Part shown: piece by piece, positions 38,050-47,445 of the stretch
How the letters are laid out: every line of letters begins with the position of its first letter
How positions within the stretch are numbered: position 1 is the first letter of the stretch
Source of the DNA: Shewanella inventionis
GTDB taxonomy: Bacteria; Pseudomonadota; Gammaproteobacteria; Enterobacterales; Shewanellaceae
Length of the DNA: 64,000 nt
Direction of reading: 5' to 3'
Assembly (NCBI RefSeq): GCF_014641855.1
Contig: NZ_BMII01000016.1
Span: forward strand, 1 to 64,000
Translations under genes and position numbers: made by a program
The notes under the pieces: generated by a model
Database searches by the model: none
The model's input: only the letters and a program-made list of their open reading frames with translations
What the model was told of the DNA's origin: nothing

Positions 38050-41000
38050 ATGTTTTTAAAACAATTATTATCTACATTGCTATTTGCAATTTTGGCTTAC
38101 TCGTCCATCAGCTTGGCCGATGATACCGAATTGTATGTACTTGAATCCACCGCTCGTACGGGGTCTAAACCACAAGTGCTCATTATTTTTGATACGTCTG
38201 GTAGTATGAGTTCTACTTTTAAAACAGACGAGCCTTATGAACGAGGCAATGAAAACACTTCAAAGGGTACCTTAAAGGGTGACACTAAGTTGTATTTTAC
38301 TCGCAGTAGTTCAAATATTCCTGAAGTGAGCAGTAGTCAGTTTTTCTTGCACAGTGTAAACGGCTGTGATGTGGGTGAAAAATACCTTGAAGATTACGGT
38401 ATGTTCACCGGTTATATTCGTGAGCACAAGTATGTAGGTGAAAATGGTGTTTGGTCTGAATTACCACTGACAGACGGTAGTTCAATCAAACAAGTTGATT
38501 GTTACGAAGATATTGCCGAGCGAAACTATTATAATAATGGCACTAATTTTTGGGGGTTTCCTGTTGATGGCCTAGGTAGCAGTGCAGATCCTATCCGTTA
38601 TGTGGCCGCTAATAACTCATCATCCACAGCCGAAATTGATGCAGCAATTGAAAAAGCTAAGTTAACAAATTTTGGTATCGGGCAACCCATTACACTTTAT
38701 ACAGAAAAATATGTGAGCTGGTATCACAGCACTAAAAGCCAAAAAAATTATTCAAGATTATCTGTTGCTCAACGTGTAATTGAAGACACCATTGTTACCA
38801 CTCCTGGTGTTGATTTTGGCCTGTCTGTGTTTAACACAAACTCAGGCAGCTCAAACAGTGGTGGGCGAATCGTGTATGGTATAACCACTAATAATGAAGC
38901 CAATAAATCTAACTTGCTATCTACAATTGGTTCATTTAATGCCGATGGATGGACTCCTTTGTGTGAAAATCTTTATGAAGCCTATCTTTATTTTTCTGGT
39001 CAAGGGGTTCGTTATGGTGATGATGAGCCAACTAGAACTCCTTACAGGGATACAAGCGTAGAAGTCAGTAGTGTATACAAATCGCCTTTTGTTGGTAAGC
39101 AGTGCCAAGACAAGGCCTATGTCATTTATATCACTGATGGATTACCCACAAACGACAATAATGCTAATAATGAGATAAAAAATCTTCCAGGTATTACAAG
39201 TGCATATTCAGGTAACTATTTACCGGCGCTTGCTGGTTGGTTAAATAACAACGATGTTAATACTAGCCTTGATGGCACTCAGACTGTATCGACTTACACT
39301 ATCGGTTTTGGTTCTGATGCCGCGTCAGTTGCCGGTATTTTGAAAGAAACTGCTTCACGTGGTGGTGGAGCGACATACACTGCATCTGACGCTCAAAAAT
39401 TACAGGAAGCATTGCAGTCAATTTTCTCAAATATTTTAGAAACTAACTCTAGTTTTACCTCTCCTTCTATTGCTAGTAATAACTTTGACAGAACCCAAAC
39501 TTTAGATTCTGTTTATTATGCGATGTTTTTACCTAATGAAGGCCCTCGTTGGGTCGGTAACTTGAAAAAGTTCAAAGTGACTGGTTCAGGGGACATTGTC
39601 GATAAAAATGGTAATGATGCCATTGGCGATGATGGTAATTTAGCCTCGTCGGCTTGTTCTTATTGGACTGATGATTCAGTCTGTAGCGCAACGAGTGGTG
39701 GGGGTGATGGTAATAACGTTCAAATTGGAGGTGCATTAACTAAGTTGCAATCGACTTCTAGTAGAACCTTATATGGTAATTTTGGTACAGGCGGTGCACT
39801 TAAAGCATTTAACAAGTCAAATGCTGCGACTAGTTTAGGGAGTGAAGCTGCGTTAGCGACGTTTATGGGCGTTGATAAAACAGAGCTAACTAAATTATTT
39901 GATTGGACGATTGGTATCGATGTCGATGATGAAGATGACGACGGCTCAACAACCGATAAGCGTGCCGATATTATGGGCGATCCATTGCATTCTAAACCAT
40001 TAGCTATTAACTATGGTACTGAGGGGTCTCCAGATGTTCGCATTTTGCTTGGCACTAACGCTGGTTTTCTACACATGTTTAAAGATAGCGGTGCTAATGT
40101 AGAAGAGTCGTGGGCATTTATGCCGCAAGAGTTATTGCCTAACCTTCGTGAATTAAGGGCAAACGTGCCAACAGGGGTTCATTCTGTTTATGGTATGGAT
40201 AGCCCGCCAGTGGCATATGTAAAAAGAAATGCTTCAGGTACTATTGATAAGGCTTGGTTATTTGTTGGTATGCGTCGTGGTGGTAAGTCGTACTACGCAC
40301 TCGACATTACTAATCCTGATTCACCACAGTTTAAATGGAAAGTAGACCCTAGCTCCACAGGCATGAGTGACATGGGCCAATCATGGTCTGAACCTGTAGT
40401 TACCTTGATCCCTGGCGTTCCAGCCGGTAATACATCAGCAGATAGTGCATCTCCTGTGGTGATTATTGGTGGTGGCTATAATCCTTCAACAAAAGATGGA
40501 TCAGGGGTCGGTACCGATGACACAACTGGTCGCAGTGTTTACATCTTAAATGCTGATACAGGAGCGCTTGTTTATCGATTTGGCACAGGTGCTAGTGGTA
40601 CGCAATTACCTGGCATTGTTGACAGTATCCCCAATAGCGTTGCTATATTAGACAGTAATAATGACAACTTAACCGACAGATTGTATGCAACTGATACTGG
40701 CGCTAATATTTGGCGTATGGATTTACCCAGTGCATCTCCTACTAGTTCAACTAGCCCGTGGACAGCATTTAAATTTGCAAGTTTAGGTGGTTCAACACAA
40801 GCAACAGATAGACGCTTTTTTGCCGAAGCCGCAGTGGCCCAAACAGTGTTTACAAATATATCTCAAGTGACAGTGACAGATGCATCAAAAAATACGACAA
40901 CAAGTTTGACCTATCAAAACATCCCTTACGATGCTGTGACTGTCGGGACAGGTCATCGACCACATCCATTAGATACAACTCGTTCAGATATGTTCTTTAT

Positions 41001-41556
41001 GTTGCAAGATCGAAATGTTGTTACCAAATCATTTACTGGTGCGACAGGTAAAGAAATACCAGCCGCACTTGAATTAACTGATTTGTATGATGTCACTTCA
41101 GTCGCGCCAACAACAGAAGCACAGAATATTGCATTTGGCAGTAAGCGTGGGTGGTATTATAGCTTTGCATCTAAAGGCGAAAAAAGCTTATCTGCTTCTA
41201 CAATCATTCAAGGAAAGGTGTACTTTACCTCTTATGTTCCAGGGGACAATACCTCTGCAAACCAATGTTTAGCGGTTGGTCAAGGCCGGTTATACGGTTT
41301 TGATTTGCACAAGGGCACTCGTACCTATACTCAAGAATATTTAGAGATGGGTGCCAGGGTTCCAGACACTCCACAGTTAGTCATACCGCCAAATGGTACA
41401 TCAGAAAGTTATATGTACTTAATTGGTATTGGCTCCGCGGGCGATGACATGGAAAAAGTAGACGATGATGAAAGTGATGGCTGTGCCGCTGGTGATGATA
41501 AATGTATCGGTGGTGGTTTAGGCGTAAATAAAATTTATTATCATATAGATGAATAG
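38050..41556 (+). CDS. pilY1: PilY1-like pilus tip adhesin
   Basis: A large secreted protein that caps the pilus and acts in adhesion and surface sensing. The 1168-residue protein has a signal peptide (LLSTLLFAILAYSSISLA). A von Willebrand A-like region follows, with the MIDAS-type DTSGSMS near residue 48 and other parts near YVIYITDGLPTND. The C-terminal beta-propeller (~640-1100) has the calcium loop DSNNDNLTD (868-876), like the one that controls retraction in Pseudomonas PilY1. An acidic stretch (DVDDEDDDGS, about 625-635) precedes the propeller. It lies between pilX and pilE, as expected. Confidence 0.93.
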   Translation: MFLKQLLSTLLFAILAYSSISLADDTELYVLESTARTGSKPQVLIIFDTSGSMSSTFKTDEPYERGNENTSKGTLKGDTKLYFTRSSSNIPEVSSSQFFLHSVNGCDVGEKYLEDYGMFTGYIREHKYVGENGVWSELPLTDGSSIKQVDCYEDIAERNYYNNGTNFWGFPVDGLGSSADPIRYVAANNSSSTAEIDAAIEKAKLTNFGIGQPITLYTEKYVSWYHSTKSQKNYSRLSVAQRVIEDTIVTTPGVDFGLSVFNTNSGSSNSGGRIVYGITTNNEANKSNLLSTIGSFNADGWTPLCENLYEAYLYFSGQGVRYGDDEPTRTPYRDTSVEVSSVYKSPFVGKQCQDKAYVIYITDGLPTNDNNANNEIKNLPGITSAYSGNYLPALAGWLNNNDVNTSLDGTQTVSTYTIGFGSDAASVAGILKETASRGGGATYTASDAQKLQEALQSIFSNILETNSSFTSPSIASNNFDRTQTLDSVYYAMFLPNEGPRWVGNLKKFKVTGSGDIVDKNGNDAIGDDGNLASSACSYWTDDSVCSATSGGGDGNNVQIGGALTKLQSTSSRTLYGNFGTGGALKAFNKSNAATSLGSEAALATFMGVDKTELTKLFDWTIGIDVDDEDDDGSTTDKRADIMGDPLHSKPLAINYGTEGSPDVRILLGTNAGFLHMFKDSGANVEESWAFMPQELLPNLRELRANVPTGVHSVYGMDSPPVAYVKRNASGTIDKAWLFVGMRRGGKSYYALDITNPDSPQFKWKVDPSSTGMSDMGQSWSEPVVTLIPGVPAGNTSADSASPVVIIGGGYNPSTKDGSGVGTDDTTGRSVYILNADTGALVYRFGTGASGTQLPGIVDSIPNSVAILDSNNDNLTDRLYATDTGANIWRMDLPSASPTSSTSPWTAFKFASLGGSTQATDRRFFAEAAVAQTVFTNISQVTVTDASKNTTTSLTYQNIPYDAVTVGTGHRPHPLDTTRSDMFFMLQDRNVVTKSFTGATGKEIPAALELTDLYDVTSVAPTTEAQNIAFGSKRGWYYSFASKGEKSLSASTIIQGKVYFTSYVPGDNTSANQCLAVGQGRLYGFDLHKGTRTYTQEYLEMGARVPDTPQLVIPPNGTSESYMYLIGIGSAGDDMEKVDDDESDGCAAGDDKCIGGGLGVNKIYYHIDE

Positions 41557-41572
41557 CAATGAGCAAAAAATA

Positions 41573-41968
41573 ATGATTACCAATGCAAGAGGATTTACTT
41601 TAATTGAAGTCATGATTACCGTTGTAATTGTGGGGATTTTGGCTTCAATCGCTTATCCAAGTTATACCCAGTTTGTTGCCAAAGGGGCAAGAGGTGATGG
41701 ATTGGCTGGTGTAATGCACGTGGCTAATTTGCAAGAGCAGTATTATCTTGATCACCGTGCATTTACTAACGATATGACTAAAATCGGCTTGTCAGCAGAT
41801 CCTTGGATTGTAGAAAATACCTACTATAAAGTGGACACCACATTAAGCGGGGATGATTATACTGTCACTGCAACAGCTGTTGGGGTTCAGGCTACTCGAG
41901 ATACGGCTTGTGCTACAATATCGCTAACTTCAACAGGTACCAAGTCCCCTACGGAGTGTTGGAAATGA
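41573..41968 (+). CDS. pilE: Type IV pilin-like minor pilin PilE
   Basis: A 131-residue prepilin with leader MITNARG, then FTLIEVMITVVIVGILASIA and a YPSYTQF segment after it. The C-terminal half carries a pair of Cys residues (TACATI... ...TECWK) for the D-loop. ATG 41573 gives a seven-residue leader typical of the class; ATG 41549, inside pilY1, would give an unusually long one. In Pseudomonas PilE connects the minor pilin tip to the main fibre. It overlaps the next gene by four bases. Confidence 0.88.
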   Translation: MITNARGFTLIEVMITVVIVGILASIAYPSYTQFVAKGARGDGLAGVMHVANLQEQYYLDHRAFTNDMTKIGLSADPWIVENTYYKVDTTLSGDDYTVTATAVGVQATRDTACATISLTSTGTKSPTECWK

Positions 41969-42270
41969 ACATGATTAAACCGATTGTTACAGTGTTAACC
42001 TTGTTATTATCAATGAATGTAATAGCGGATGAAACAACGACATTAACACCTTATAAGTGTCATATAGAGACTCCTAATGGCTCAAATATTGCGTTGTTTA
42101 CGTGGGATGCAGCACAGGTTGTGCAAGAGCAAAGCGCGTTACTTGCCGATTATGTGCCTACCATTACTAATGAACGATTGATAGTGAAAAGAGTCATTGA
42201 GTGCATTACCGAAGATAAAGTATTTAAAGATGTCTTAGTCAGAGAACAGGATGCTCAGCGTACACATTAA
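41965..42270 (+). CDS. Small secreted protein at the end of the minor pilin operon
   Basis: The 101-residue protein has a clear signal peptide (MIKPIVTVLTLLLSMNVIA) and a mature part of ~80 residues with two Cys (YKCHIE and IECITE) that could form a disulfide. The ATG overlaps the pilE stop (ATGA), so it is translationally coupled and likely part of pilus assembly. It takes the role by position of small accessory genes such as pilY2 in Pseudomonas, but I see no sequence match and give no function. Confidence 0.75.
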   Translation: MNMIKPIVTVLTLLLSMNVIADETTTLTPYKCHIETPNGSNIALFTWDAAQVVQEQSALLADYVPTITNERLIVKRVIECITEDKVFKDVLVREQDAQRTH

Positions 42271-42292
42271 TTATTGATTCAAGTTTAAAATG

Positions 42293-42320
42293 AAAAAGGC
42301 TTACATTTGTAAGCCTTTTT
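42293..42320. terminator. Bidirectional intrinsic terminator
   Basis: AAAAAGGCTTAC / GTAAGCCTTTTT with a 4-base loop, between the converging pilus operon and the first FimT-like gene. Confidence 0.93.
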
Positions 42321-42321
42321 A

Positions 42322-42846
42322 CTAACTGCAAGTCACTGTTGTAGTAACTTTAGACATTCTACCTGATGAATTAATGCTGACGGCCTCAGAAGAGCTGCTG
42401 TCAGCAGCACCAGGGCAGTATCTGAAAGTGCCACTTAGCCCATTAGTCGCCATGCCATCTGGGTTAAAACTATATCGAGATAAGTCAGATTTAATAATGT
42501 CGTTACTGTGAAATGCATCAACTTTACGTAATACAGTATCAGTAATACCGTTAGTAGTATCTATTGCACCAATAGTCCCGTTATCAATAAATACGCTAAA
42601 ACCTTGTGTCCAGTCAGTACCACAGGATGTCGATGTCATGGGGCAAACAGATACTCTACTGCCATAACTAACAGCTTGGCTTCTAGCAAACACGAGTGAA
42701 GATTCAATAGTGCTAATTGCGCTTCTTGCTCTTATTCCTTCATAGAGAGAATTCAATGAAGGCACTGCAACAGTAATAAGAATTGCGGCTATAACAACCG
42801 TAACCATCACCTCGACTAAGGTAAAACCTGGCTGTAAATTTTTCAT
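42322..42846 (-). CDS. FimT/GspH-family pseudopilin (copy 1)
   Basis: A 174-residue prepilin with leader MKNLQPG, then FTLVEVMVTVVIAAILITVAV. The GspH/FimT domain follows (SLVFARSQAVSYGSRVSVCP, TDWTQGFSVFIDNG, and the C-terminal FRYCP). FimT proteins are minor pilins, and some bind DNA during uptake. It lies tandem with a paralogue 123 bases upstream; both are on the strand opposite to pilV-pilE. In Pseudomonas fimU and fimT flank the same cluster. GAGGA lies eight bases before the start. Confidence 0.88.
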   Translation of the reverse strand: MKNLQPGFTLVEVMVTVVIAAILITVAVPSLNSLYEGIRARSAISTIESSLVFARSQAVSYGSRVSVCPMTSTSCGTDWTQGFSVFIDNGTIGAIDTTNGITDTVLRKVDAFHSNDIIKSDLSRYSFNPDGMATNGLSGTFRYCPGAADSSSSEAVSINSSGRMSKVTTTVTCS

Positions 42847-42969
42847 GTGTGTATCCTCAGCTATATAAGAAGAGTATAACTAAGCACAGCGTGAATTACA
42901 GCGTTTAATTGGTTATTTATTGTCTTGAGGTTCGGTCATTTCACAATATCTATCTCACTATTTACTAAG

Positions 42970-43494
42970 TTAATTTGACTTACATATGATGTTCTTCTTT
43001 TTCGACATTCTTGCTCGGCCAGCTTGATTGACAATCACAGCTTTTGAGTATTCGCTATCAACCGTCCCAGGGCAATACGTTAGTGTGCCATTAGTGCCAG
43101 ATGCTAATCCATCAGGTTGAAAGCGAACAGCTGCGCGGTTATAGCTAACATAATCATTTTCATTAAATGCAGATGTTTGCTGTAGTATTTGATCATTAGC
43201 ATCTAATTGATTCTTTTTGCCTTGATCAATAAATACGCTTAAACCAATACTCCAATCAGCAGAACATTTGTTATCAACAATAGGGCATACCGTCACCCTT
43301 GTTCCATAAGTAATGGCCATATTACGACCAAATTGAATTGTTTGTTGTATTACTTTAATACTGCTTTGCGCTCTAATCTGTTCATTAACGGCACTAAAAG
43401 AGGGGATAGCAATGAGTGAGAGCAACATAATTAGCAAACTTGTTACAATGACTTCAATAAGGCTAAAGCCCTTAGTGAGATAAATAGCGGTCAT
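42970..43494 (-). CDS. FimT/GspH-family pseudopilin (copy 2)
   Basis: Also 174 residues and clearly a paralogue of the gene at 42322: same layout, with VTVCP, SADWSIGLSVFIDQG, FQPDGLASGTNGTLTYCPG and SKAVIVNQAGR. The leader is MTAIYLTKG, followed by FSLIEVIVTSLLIMLLSLIAI. The two have diverged over most of their length, so the duplication is old. It is divergent from glnB (218 bases between, no structure seen). One of the pair is likely the FimU equivalent and the other FimT, but I cannot say which. Confidence 0.87.
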   Translation of the reverse strand: MTAIYLTKGFSLIEVIVTSLLIMLLSLIAIPSFSAVNEQIRAQSSIKVIQQTIQFGRNMAITYGTRVTVCPIVDNKCSADWSIGLSVFIDQGKKNQLDANDQILQQTSAFNENDYVSYNRAAVRFQPDGLASGTNGTLTYCPGTVDSEYSKAVIVNQAGRARMSKKKNIICKSN

Positions 43495-43700
43495 GTTAGT
43501 TCATCCTTAATCTAGTGGAGCATCCAGCCATGAGCTCAATAGTATAGAAAATGACCAATGTGTTTGCTGTGAAATATCTTTTTCTAAATACGCAAAATAG
43601 CAGCGACAATTTGCTGTAGATTCAAGTAAGATATTTGCAATAAATTTGGTTACCATAAACGTCAACTACGACAAACGCTTAACCAAGAATTAGCCGATGA

Positions 43701-44049
<349 letters not shown>

Positions 44050-44051
<2 letters not shown>

Positions 44052-44070
44052 GGCCCATTAGGGCCTTTTT
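44050..44070 (+). terminator. glnB terminator
   Basis: AAGGCCC / GGGCCTT with loop ATTA followed by T residues; its left arm overlaps the glnB stop codon. Confidence 0.88.
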
Positions 44071-44124
44071 AATGTCAGTTGATTTTGTTAGTCGTATTGT
44101 TTTATAGGGTTTCAGAGGTAAATT

Positions 44125-45411
44125 ATGCAACAAAGAATTGTTATCGTGGGTGGCGGGGCTGCTGGTTTAGCTTTAGCCTCAAAATTGGGGCGTAAATTCG
44201 GTAACAATCCTTTAGTCGATATCAGCTTGATTGATAAGAACACCGTTCATATTTGGAAGCCCAAATTACATGAAGTTGCTGTGGGAGTTATAGATCAATC
44301 AATTGAAGGGGTGCAATACCGAGATCATGGCTTAAAAAATGGCTATCGCTATGTTCGAGGTGAAATTGCGCAGTGTGATCCTCAAACTAAGTCTATTCAG
44401 CTCGCTCCTGTCAGTAACGATGAAGGAGAGGAGATCATTGCTGCACGTCATATTGAATATGACACCCTGGTATTAGCTTTAGGCGGGGTTTCAAACAGCT
44501 TTAATACACCCGGTGCCGAAAAGCACTGTATATTTCTAGACAGTCTCGATAGTGCAAATTTATTTCACCACAAATTGATGGATGCCTTATTACAACTCAA
44601 TGAAACCCAGGATCAACTAGGCATTGGTATTGTAGGCGCAGGGGCTACAGGTGTTGAATTAGCGGCTGAACTACATCATGTGATTGAATCTGTTAAAGAG
44701 TACGGTTATCAAAATATCAGTAAAGATCATCTAGACATTAATCTTATTGAAGCCTCAAATAAAATTTTACCGCAGCTGCCTGAACAAGTCAGCGCTAGAG
44801 CACAAACCGTTTTATCAAAACTCGGAGTAAAATTACATTTAGGTGTGCAGGTAAAAGAAGTCACCAAAGAAGGATTTGTAACGGCTACAGGTGATGTGAT
44901 AAAAGCCAATATTAAGGTGTGGGCAGCAGGTGTAAAAGGCCCAAAAGTGTTTGAAAATTTCACTCAACTGCCTGTGACTCCTCGTAATCAAATCGATGTT
45001 GATGAGTGTATGAGAGTTAAAGGCATCGCTGATATATATGCTTTAGGTGATTGCGCACAGCTTATATTACCGTCAGGAAAGCCTGTGCCTCCCCGTGCTC
45101 AAGCTGCAGCGCAAATGGCAGATCGACTTTATGCTAATTTATGTTTAAAAATGAAATCACAGCCCGAAAAGCCCTTTGAGTACAAAGATTATGGTTCGCT
45201 GGTTTCATTAAGCCGTTTTTCAGCGGTAGGTAATTTAATGGGCAATTTACGCTCTGGTGATTTTTTCGTTGAGGGCCATGTCGCACGATTAATGTATATC
45301 TCATTATACCAACGTCATTTAGCCAGTTTGTATGGTTGGTTTTCGGCATCTGTGTATCGTGTTGCTCAAAAACTACTGCGCTGGCAACGCCCCAAGCTTA
45401 AATTACATTAA
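44125..45411 (+). CDS. ndh: Type II NADH dehydrogenase (NDH-2)
   Basis: A single-subunit, non-proton-pumping NADH:quinone oxidoreductase on the inner face of the membrane. The 428-residue protein has an N-terminal FAD site (IVIVGGGAAGLALASKLG), a second Rossmann site for NADH (IGIVGAGATGVELAAEL, about 172-188), the FAD-binding DIYALGDCAQ, and the quinone-site AQAAAQMAD. The C-terminal part is amphipathic and would attach to the membrane. It has its own ribosome binding site (AGAGG) and terminator. Confidence 0.93.
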   Translation: MQQRIVIVGGGAAGLALASKLGRKFGNNPLVDISLIDKNTVHIWKPKLHEVAVGVIDQSIEGVQYRDHGLKNGYRYVRGEIAQCDPQTKSIQLAPVSNDEGEEIIAARHIEYDTLVLALGGVSNSFNTPGAEKHCIFLDSLDSANLFHHKLMDALLQLNETQDQLGIGIVGAGATGVELAAELHHVIESVKEYGYQNISKDHLDINLIEASNKILPQLPEQVSARAQTVLSKLGVKLHLGVQVKEVTKEGFVTATGDVIKANIKVWAAGVKGPKVFENFTQLPVTPRNQIDVDECMRVKGIADIYALGDCAQLILPSGKPVPPRAQAAAQMADRLYANLCLKMKSQPEKPFEYKDYGSLVSLSRFSAVGNLMGNLRSGDFFVEGHVARLMYISLYQRHLASLYGWFSASVYRVAQKLLRWQRPKLKLH

Positions 45412-45428
45412 GCTCTTTTTGACCGAAC

Positions 45429-45460
45429 AAGGGCTTTTTACTGTTAGAGCCCTTTTTGTT
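45429..45460 (+). terminator. ndh terminator
   Basis: An imperfect AAGGGCT / AGAGCCCTT hairpin followed by five T residues, about 20 bases after the ndh stop. Confidence 0.7.
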
Positions 45461-45563
45461 GCACAATAAAGCAGCTTTTAATGTGAATAAGCACAATTTA
45501 ATCTAAATGTACTTGAATTTAAGATTGATATTGGTAGTTTCTGTTATTAACGAGTTGTTAACT

Positions 45564-45586
45564 CTCGTATCGTAATTACGCTATAC
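45564..45586. promoter_or_regulatory. Palindrome upstream of sapC
   Basis: CGTAATTACG (45571-45580) is a perfect 10-bp palindrome, and its flanks (TAT / CTATA) extend the symmetry imperfectly. It lies 46 bases before the sapC start and may be an operator. No regulator can be named. Confidence 0.3.
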
Positions 45587-45625
45587 GTACATCAAACAAG
45601 ATAATCTGTGCCTCAGGGAGCCAAG

Positions 45626-46327
45626 ATGCAAAACCAAATTACACTATTAGAACAAACAAAACACGGTGATTTAAAGCTTATCCCAAGTGACTATTCACAC
45701 GTAGCAGAGCAACATATCGTGCCTGTAACGCTTCATGAAGTGAGTAGAGCTGCAACAGAATACCCAATCGTATTTGTTAAAAATAGTGATACTAATGAGT
45801 TTCAGTCAGTTGCAATGCTAGGCTTAAAGCCTGGGCAAAATTTAAGTGTAAAAGACGGAAAATGGCATGGTTTGTACATTCCTGCTGTGGTTCGTGATTA
45901 CCCAATGGGGTTAGTGCTAAATCCTGATGTAAAAGACAAAGTCTGGATTGGGATCCGTGAAGAAGCAAAAGAAGTGAGTAAAACTGAAGGCCAAGCCTTA
46001 TTTGAAGACGGTAAAGAAACGCCATTTTTAGACGCGCGTAAGAAAGCGTTAATTAGTCATTATGAACAAGACCAAGCTACTCGTGGCATTCTCGGTTTTT
46101 TAAATGAAAAAGGCTTATTAATCAATCAAACATTAACGGTTGATGTGGCTGGCGAAAAACGCAATATTAATGGTCTATATGTTATTGACGAGCAAAAACT
46201 TAACGCCTTAAGTGACGACGAGTTTTTAGATTTGAAAAAACGCGGATTACTCGGTCCAATCTATGGACATTTAGGTTCGTTAAACCAAGTTAATCGCCTT
46301 GCAAGAGTTGAAATGCAAGGGCGATAG
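45626..46327 (+). CDS. sapC: SapC family protein
   Basis: The 233-residue protein matches the SapC family by the segments VTLHEVSRAATEYPIVFVK, YIPAVVRDYPMGLVL and LFEDGKETPFLDARK. The name comes from a Campylobacter S-layer locus, but the function in most bacteria is not known. I placed the start at ATG 45626, five bases after GGGAG; a GTG at 45608 would place that site inside the gene. There is no signal peptide, so it is probably cytoplasmic. It is transcribed alone, ending at a terminator. Confidence 0.82.
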   Translation: MQNQITLLEQTKHGDLKLIPSDYSHVAEQHIVPVTLHEVSRAATEYPIVFVKNSDTNEFQSVAMLGLKPGQNLSVKDGKWHGLYIPAVVRDYPMGLVLNPDVKDKVWIGIREEAKEVSKTEGQALFEDGKETPFLDARKKALISHYEQDQATRGILGFLNEKGLLINQTLTVDVAGEKRNINGLYVIDEQKLNALSDDEFLDLKKRGLLGPIYGHLGSLNQVNRLARVEMQGR

Positions 46328-46345
46328 CCACTTTTTGACACAGTT

Positions 46346-46376
46346 AAAAAGACACTCAGTAGGGTGTCTTTTTTTT
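46346..46376 (+). terminator. sapC terminator
   Basis: AAAAAGACAC / GTGTCTTTTT with an 8-base loop followed by more T residues. Confidence 0.9.
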
Positions 46377-46680
46377 ACAGCACAAGAATGATCACTTATA
46401 CCAATTCCACTAATTATCTGGTCATTCAGCGGGAATTCTGTGTCTTCTAGGCAAGTAATAGGATTGTAGGCATAGTTGCTCTACGTCAAAATACTATTAA
46501 GCAGCATAGAAGGCACAGAAACCCGCCTTGCAGGAGACGCTCAGACAGTCCATTTCTTTGTTGCATTGCCTTAGAAGGGAATAGCCATTATTTCAACAAT
46601 GCGCCTCAAACTGAACAGTCTGAGCGACTCTGATTGGTCACATAATTAATGGAAATGGTATTATTCATCTTGATTGGTAT
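46377..46680. mobile_element. Remnant of family 2 element, interrupted by family 1
   Basis: If 46399-46663 (family 1 plus one TTA) is taken out, the flanks join as GATCACTTATTCATCTTGAT followed by TGGTAT. This matches the family 2 end at 27610-27634 and 55212-55237 at about 23 of 26 bases. CAGCACAA on the left also resembles the other family 2 end. Only about 40 bases of the host element remain, as if the two ends had recombined at their shared TGATCA. Confidence 0.5.
46399..46660 (+). mobile_element. Complete small inverted-repeat element, family 1 (MITE-like)
   Basis: A 262-bp non-coding element. Its ends TACCAATTCCACTAATTAT and, inverted, TACCATTTCCATTAATTAT match at 24 of 30 bases. A TTA triplet flanks both sides (46396-46398, 46661-46663), which is a likely target duplication. 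Two internal inverted repeats are seen: the TTCTGTG...CACAGAA pair, and GCTCAGACAGT against ACAGTCTGAGC. The copy at the window start is nearly identical, so the family moved recently. It has no transposase of its own. Confidence 0.85.
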
Positions 46681-46690
46681 AAACAGATAC

Positions 46691-46719
46691 AAAAAAGCCA
46701 CTCAATGAGTGGCTTTTTT
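46691..46719. terminator. Terminator of the tRNA operon
   Basis: AAAAAAGCCACTCA / TGAGTGGCTTTTTT, nine bases past the 3' end of tRNA-Thr on the minus strand; T-runs both ways. Confidence 0.92.
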
Positions 46720-46727
46720 GTTTTTTA

Positions 46728-46803
<76 letters not shown>

Positions 46804-46810
46804 TAAATTG

Positions 46811-46886
46811 TGGTGCCCGAACCCGGAATCGAACCAGGGACACGAGGATTTTCAATCCTCTGCTCTACCGACTGAGCTATTCGGGC
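46811..46886 (-). tRNA. tRNA-Phe (anticodon GAA)
   Basis: A 76-base cloverleaf with encoded CCA. Acceptor GCCCGAA / TTCGGGC, anticodon loop TTGAAAA with GAA at 46851-46853 (complement), T-loop TTCGATT. Very similar to E. coli tRNA-Phe. It is the tRNA sensed by the pheL leader in this window. Confidence 0.97.
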
Positions 46887-47445
46887 AACTAAACTAAGCG
46901 TTAGTTTACTACTTCAAACTAGGTACTAACTTGGTAATCAGTGCCTGTCTCGTCTGGAGTGCGCACATAATATAGTGATGGATTTTATCGTGCAAGTGCT
47001 TTTTAAATCTTTTTACTCGTTCGGCTAGTTAATGTGCAAACTGCTGCAATTTTATCTGTTTTCGTTGGTTTTTAGCGCAAAGTGGCTATTTGACTATAAA
47101 AAATGAAGGGCAAAACTGAGTAAAGACTGTGTTTATCAATATTAATAACTGCTAAATTTCAATAAATCGCGAAAAAAAACCTAGGTTTTATATTTTTGAC
47201 GTGAAAGCTATGTGATCCAGTGTGCTAAAGCACTCATGTTCTAAACCAGTAATGTAGTAAATCACTAATATAGCAAACCACTAATGCTATAAACCACTAC
47301 AGGAACTAATTATGCGAACGTTATTCGATTAAAAAGATGTTCTCGCGTAAACCGTTCTATTTTTTAGAATGCAATAGGCTAATTTAACTGATTTTCTTTT
47401 TTAAAATTAGTATTAAACTGGGGTGAGTTATTTAAGGACTATTGA
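46887..47445. other. Gap between tRNA-Phe and cytochrome b561
   Basis: The 559 AT-rich bases contain no credible frame. The left part must hold the tRNA promoter (minus strand). A degenerate tandem repeat lies at 47243-47303 (listed). I see nothing else. Confidence 0.6.
47243..47303. repeat. Degenerate 16-18 bp tandem repeat
   Basis: About four imperfect copies of a unit like AAACCACTAATGCTAT, for example AAACCAGTAATGTAGT, AATCACTAATATAGC and AAACCACTAATGCTAT, in non-coding DNA. Confidence 0.65.

Noticed and set aside
41908..42270. Longer frame for the small secreted protein starting inside pilE
   Set aside because: The ATG at 41965 overlaps the pilE stop in the usual coupled form and gives a proper signal peptide; the longer version does not.
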